This document shows, one piece after another, positions 62,984 to 64,000 of a DNA stretch of 64,000 bases. Positions within the stretch are counted from its first letter, which is position 1. The number at the start of each line of letters is the position of its first letter. Source of the DNA: an uncultured Pelagibacteraceae bacterium (GTDB taxonomy: Bacteria > Pseudomonadota > Alphaproteobacteria > Pelagibacterales > Pelagibacteraceae); NCBI GenBank assembly GCA_902588965.1, contig CACIRD010000002.1, forward strand, positions 1 to 64,000, written 5' to 3'. Below the pieces are notes generated by a model. It was not told where the DNA came from, ran no database searches, and was given only the letters and a program-made list of their open reading frames with translations. A program made the position numbers and the translations under genes.

Positions 62984-64000
62984 TGGCTAAAAAATATTTT
63001 GGTACAGACGGAATAAGGGGAAGAGTTAACAAAGGAAGTATTAATGGTGAAATGTTTTTTAAATTTGGCCTAGCAGCAGGAACTTATTTTAAAAATCTTA
63101 AAAAAACAAAACAAACTGCTGTAATCGCCAAAGATACAAGATTATCAGGTTATACATTGGAGCCTGCATTGGTTTCGGGTCTTGCATCTGCCGGCATTCA
63201 TGTTTATACACTCGGACCTCTGCCCACAAATGGTTTAGCAATGCTTACTAAAAAAATGAGAGCAAATTTAGGTATAATGATTACCGCATCACATAATCCA
63301 TATTACGATAATGGTTTAAAACTTTTTGGTCCTGACGGTCTTAAATTATCTGACAATATTGAAAAAAAAATCGAAAGATTGATTGACTCAAAAATAATAA
63401 AAAATTTATCAAACCCACATAGTTTAGGAAGAGTCAAAAGATTAGAAAATGCTAATGAAAAATATATTAAAATATTAAAAAATAATTTTCCTAAAAATTT
63501 CAGATTAAAAGGTATTAAAATTGGAATTGATTGTGCTAACGGTGCTGGATATAAGTCTGGTATAAAGTTATTGAATTCCTTAGGTGCTAAAGTATATGAA
63601 ATCGGAACCTCCCCAAATGGACTTAATATAAATAAGAACTGTGGCTCTACTTTTCCAAAAAAAATAAAATATCTGGTCAAAAAATTTAAGGTTGATTTAG
63701 GCATATCACTAGATGGAGATGCAGATAGAATTATTTTATGTGATGAAAAAGGAAATATAATTGATGGTGATCAAATAATTGCAATGCTAGCAACAAGGTG
63801 GAAAAAAAAGAAAATTTTAAAAGGTGGTGTGGTTGGAACTTTAATGTCAAATTATGGTCTTCAAGATTATTTTAAAAAACAAAAAATAAAATTTATTAGA
63901 TCTGGCGTTGGCGATAGATTTGTAAAGGAAAAGATGCAAAAAAATAAATTCAATTTAGGTGGAGAACAATCTGGGCACATAATACTTGGTAAATTTGCTA
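62983..64000 (+). CDS. glmM: Phosphoglucosamine mutase, 3'-truncated by window edge
   Basis: The open frame starts at ATG 62983 (overlapping the folP stop) and runs off the window with 339 codons present and no stop. It reads MAKKYFGTDGIRGRVN; then IMITASHNPYYDNG near 98-110 with the phosphoserine site; then ISLDGDADRIILCDEKG near 240-256, the Mg-binding loop; and GGEQSGHII near the end. GlmM converts glucosamine-6-phosphate to the 1-phosphate for UDP-GlcNAc and so for peptidoglycan and the island's HexNAc sugars. The full length is expected to be about 445 residues. Confidence 0.95.
   Translation, partial: MAKKYFGTDGIRGRVNKGSINGEMFFKFGLAAGTYFKNLKKTKQTAVIAKDTRLSGYTLEPALVSGLASAGIHVYTLGPLPTNGLAMLTKKMRANLGIMITASHNPYYDNGLKLFGPDGLKLSDNIEKKIERLIDSKIIKNLSNPHSLGRVKRLENANEKYIKILKNNFPKNFRLKGIKIGIDCANGAGYKSGIKLLNSLGAKVYEIGTSPNGLNINKNCGSTFPKKIKYLVKKFKVDLGISLDGDADRIILCDEKGNIIDGDQIIAMLATRWKKKKILKGGVVGTLMSNYGLQDYFKKQKIKFIRSGVGDRFVKEKMQKNKFNLGGEQSGHIILGKFA

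Overview
The window looks like a piece of a streamlined, strongly AT-rich alphaproteobacterial chromosome, most likely SAR11 (Pelagibacterales). The evidence is the very low GC and lysine/isoleucine/asparagine-rich proteins, almost no intergenic space, alphaproteobacterial markers (a TrcR/DUF1013 regulator, a split PntA, a DUF4164-like gene before zapA), and above all a solitary 5S rRNA gene at the right end of a large surface-polysaccharide island. In SAR11 the hypervariable region called HVR2 is known to lie between the 23S and 5S rRNA genes. The assignment is inference, because no 16S/23S rRNA is in the window.

Region 1 (1-33485) is that island. It has about 33 genes on both strands, many overlapping by 1-25 bases: glycosyltransferases, extended SDR sugar epimerases/dehydratases/reductases, Gfo/Idh/MocA oxidoreductases, two DegT-family PLP enzymes, a WecA/MraY-like lipid-carrier transferase, a PglK/MsbA-like ABC flippase, an AsnB-type amidotransferase, a PIG-L deacetylase, an FkbM methyltransferase and a PhyH-type dioxygenase. 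Recognisable sugar routes are GDP-mannose to GDP-L-fucose (gmd, fcl), UDP-HexNAc to the uronate, and UDP-glucuronate 4-epimerisation. A cassette at about 15.7-24.9 kb also contains an NDP-hexose 2,3-dehydratase, a C-3-ketoreductase-like oxidoreductase, a sugar C-methyltransferase, an RmlC-like epimerase, an RmlD-like reductase, an FdtA-like ketoisomerase, an aminotransferase and a ColD-like (His for Lys) 3-dehydrase. This set resembles the pathways actinobacteria use for branched 2,6-dideoxy antibiotic sugars such as mycarose and vancosamine. It is the most novel candidate system in the window.

Region 2 (33490-38218) has the lone 5S rRNA with its own promoter-like hexamers, one glycosyltransferase gene running antisense right up to the 5S, then core genes: rpmJ (L36), pntA1-pntA2-pntB and a transaldolase/FSA-family gene.

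Region 3 (38267-42374) is a small second surface-glycan islet: one GT2, two large polytopic membrane proteins and one small membrane protein. It abuts the initiator tRNA gene.

Region 4 (42383-50669, minus strand) reads tkt-gap-pgk-fba-thiE-efp-suhB-rpmE-trcR-rpsU-tRNA-fMet. Its genes overlap or nearly touch, and it joins central carbon metabolism to translation genes.

Region 5 (50724-64000, plus strand) reads DUF4164-like/zapA-ygfA-ymdB-yebC-ruvC-like, tolQ-tolR-tolA-tolB-pal (with a clear intrinsic terminator), cpoB-tilS-ftsH-folP-glmM. It covers division, the envelope Tol-Pal machine, tRNA modification, membrane proteolysis, folate and cell-wall precursor synthesis. glmM runs off the right edge.

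No transposase, integrase, CRISPR array or prophage gene was seen. No stretch longer than about 300 bases lacks a gene. The largest gap, 25587-25707, is a divergent promoter region in which I recognise no specific site.
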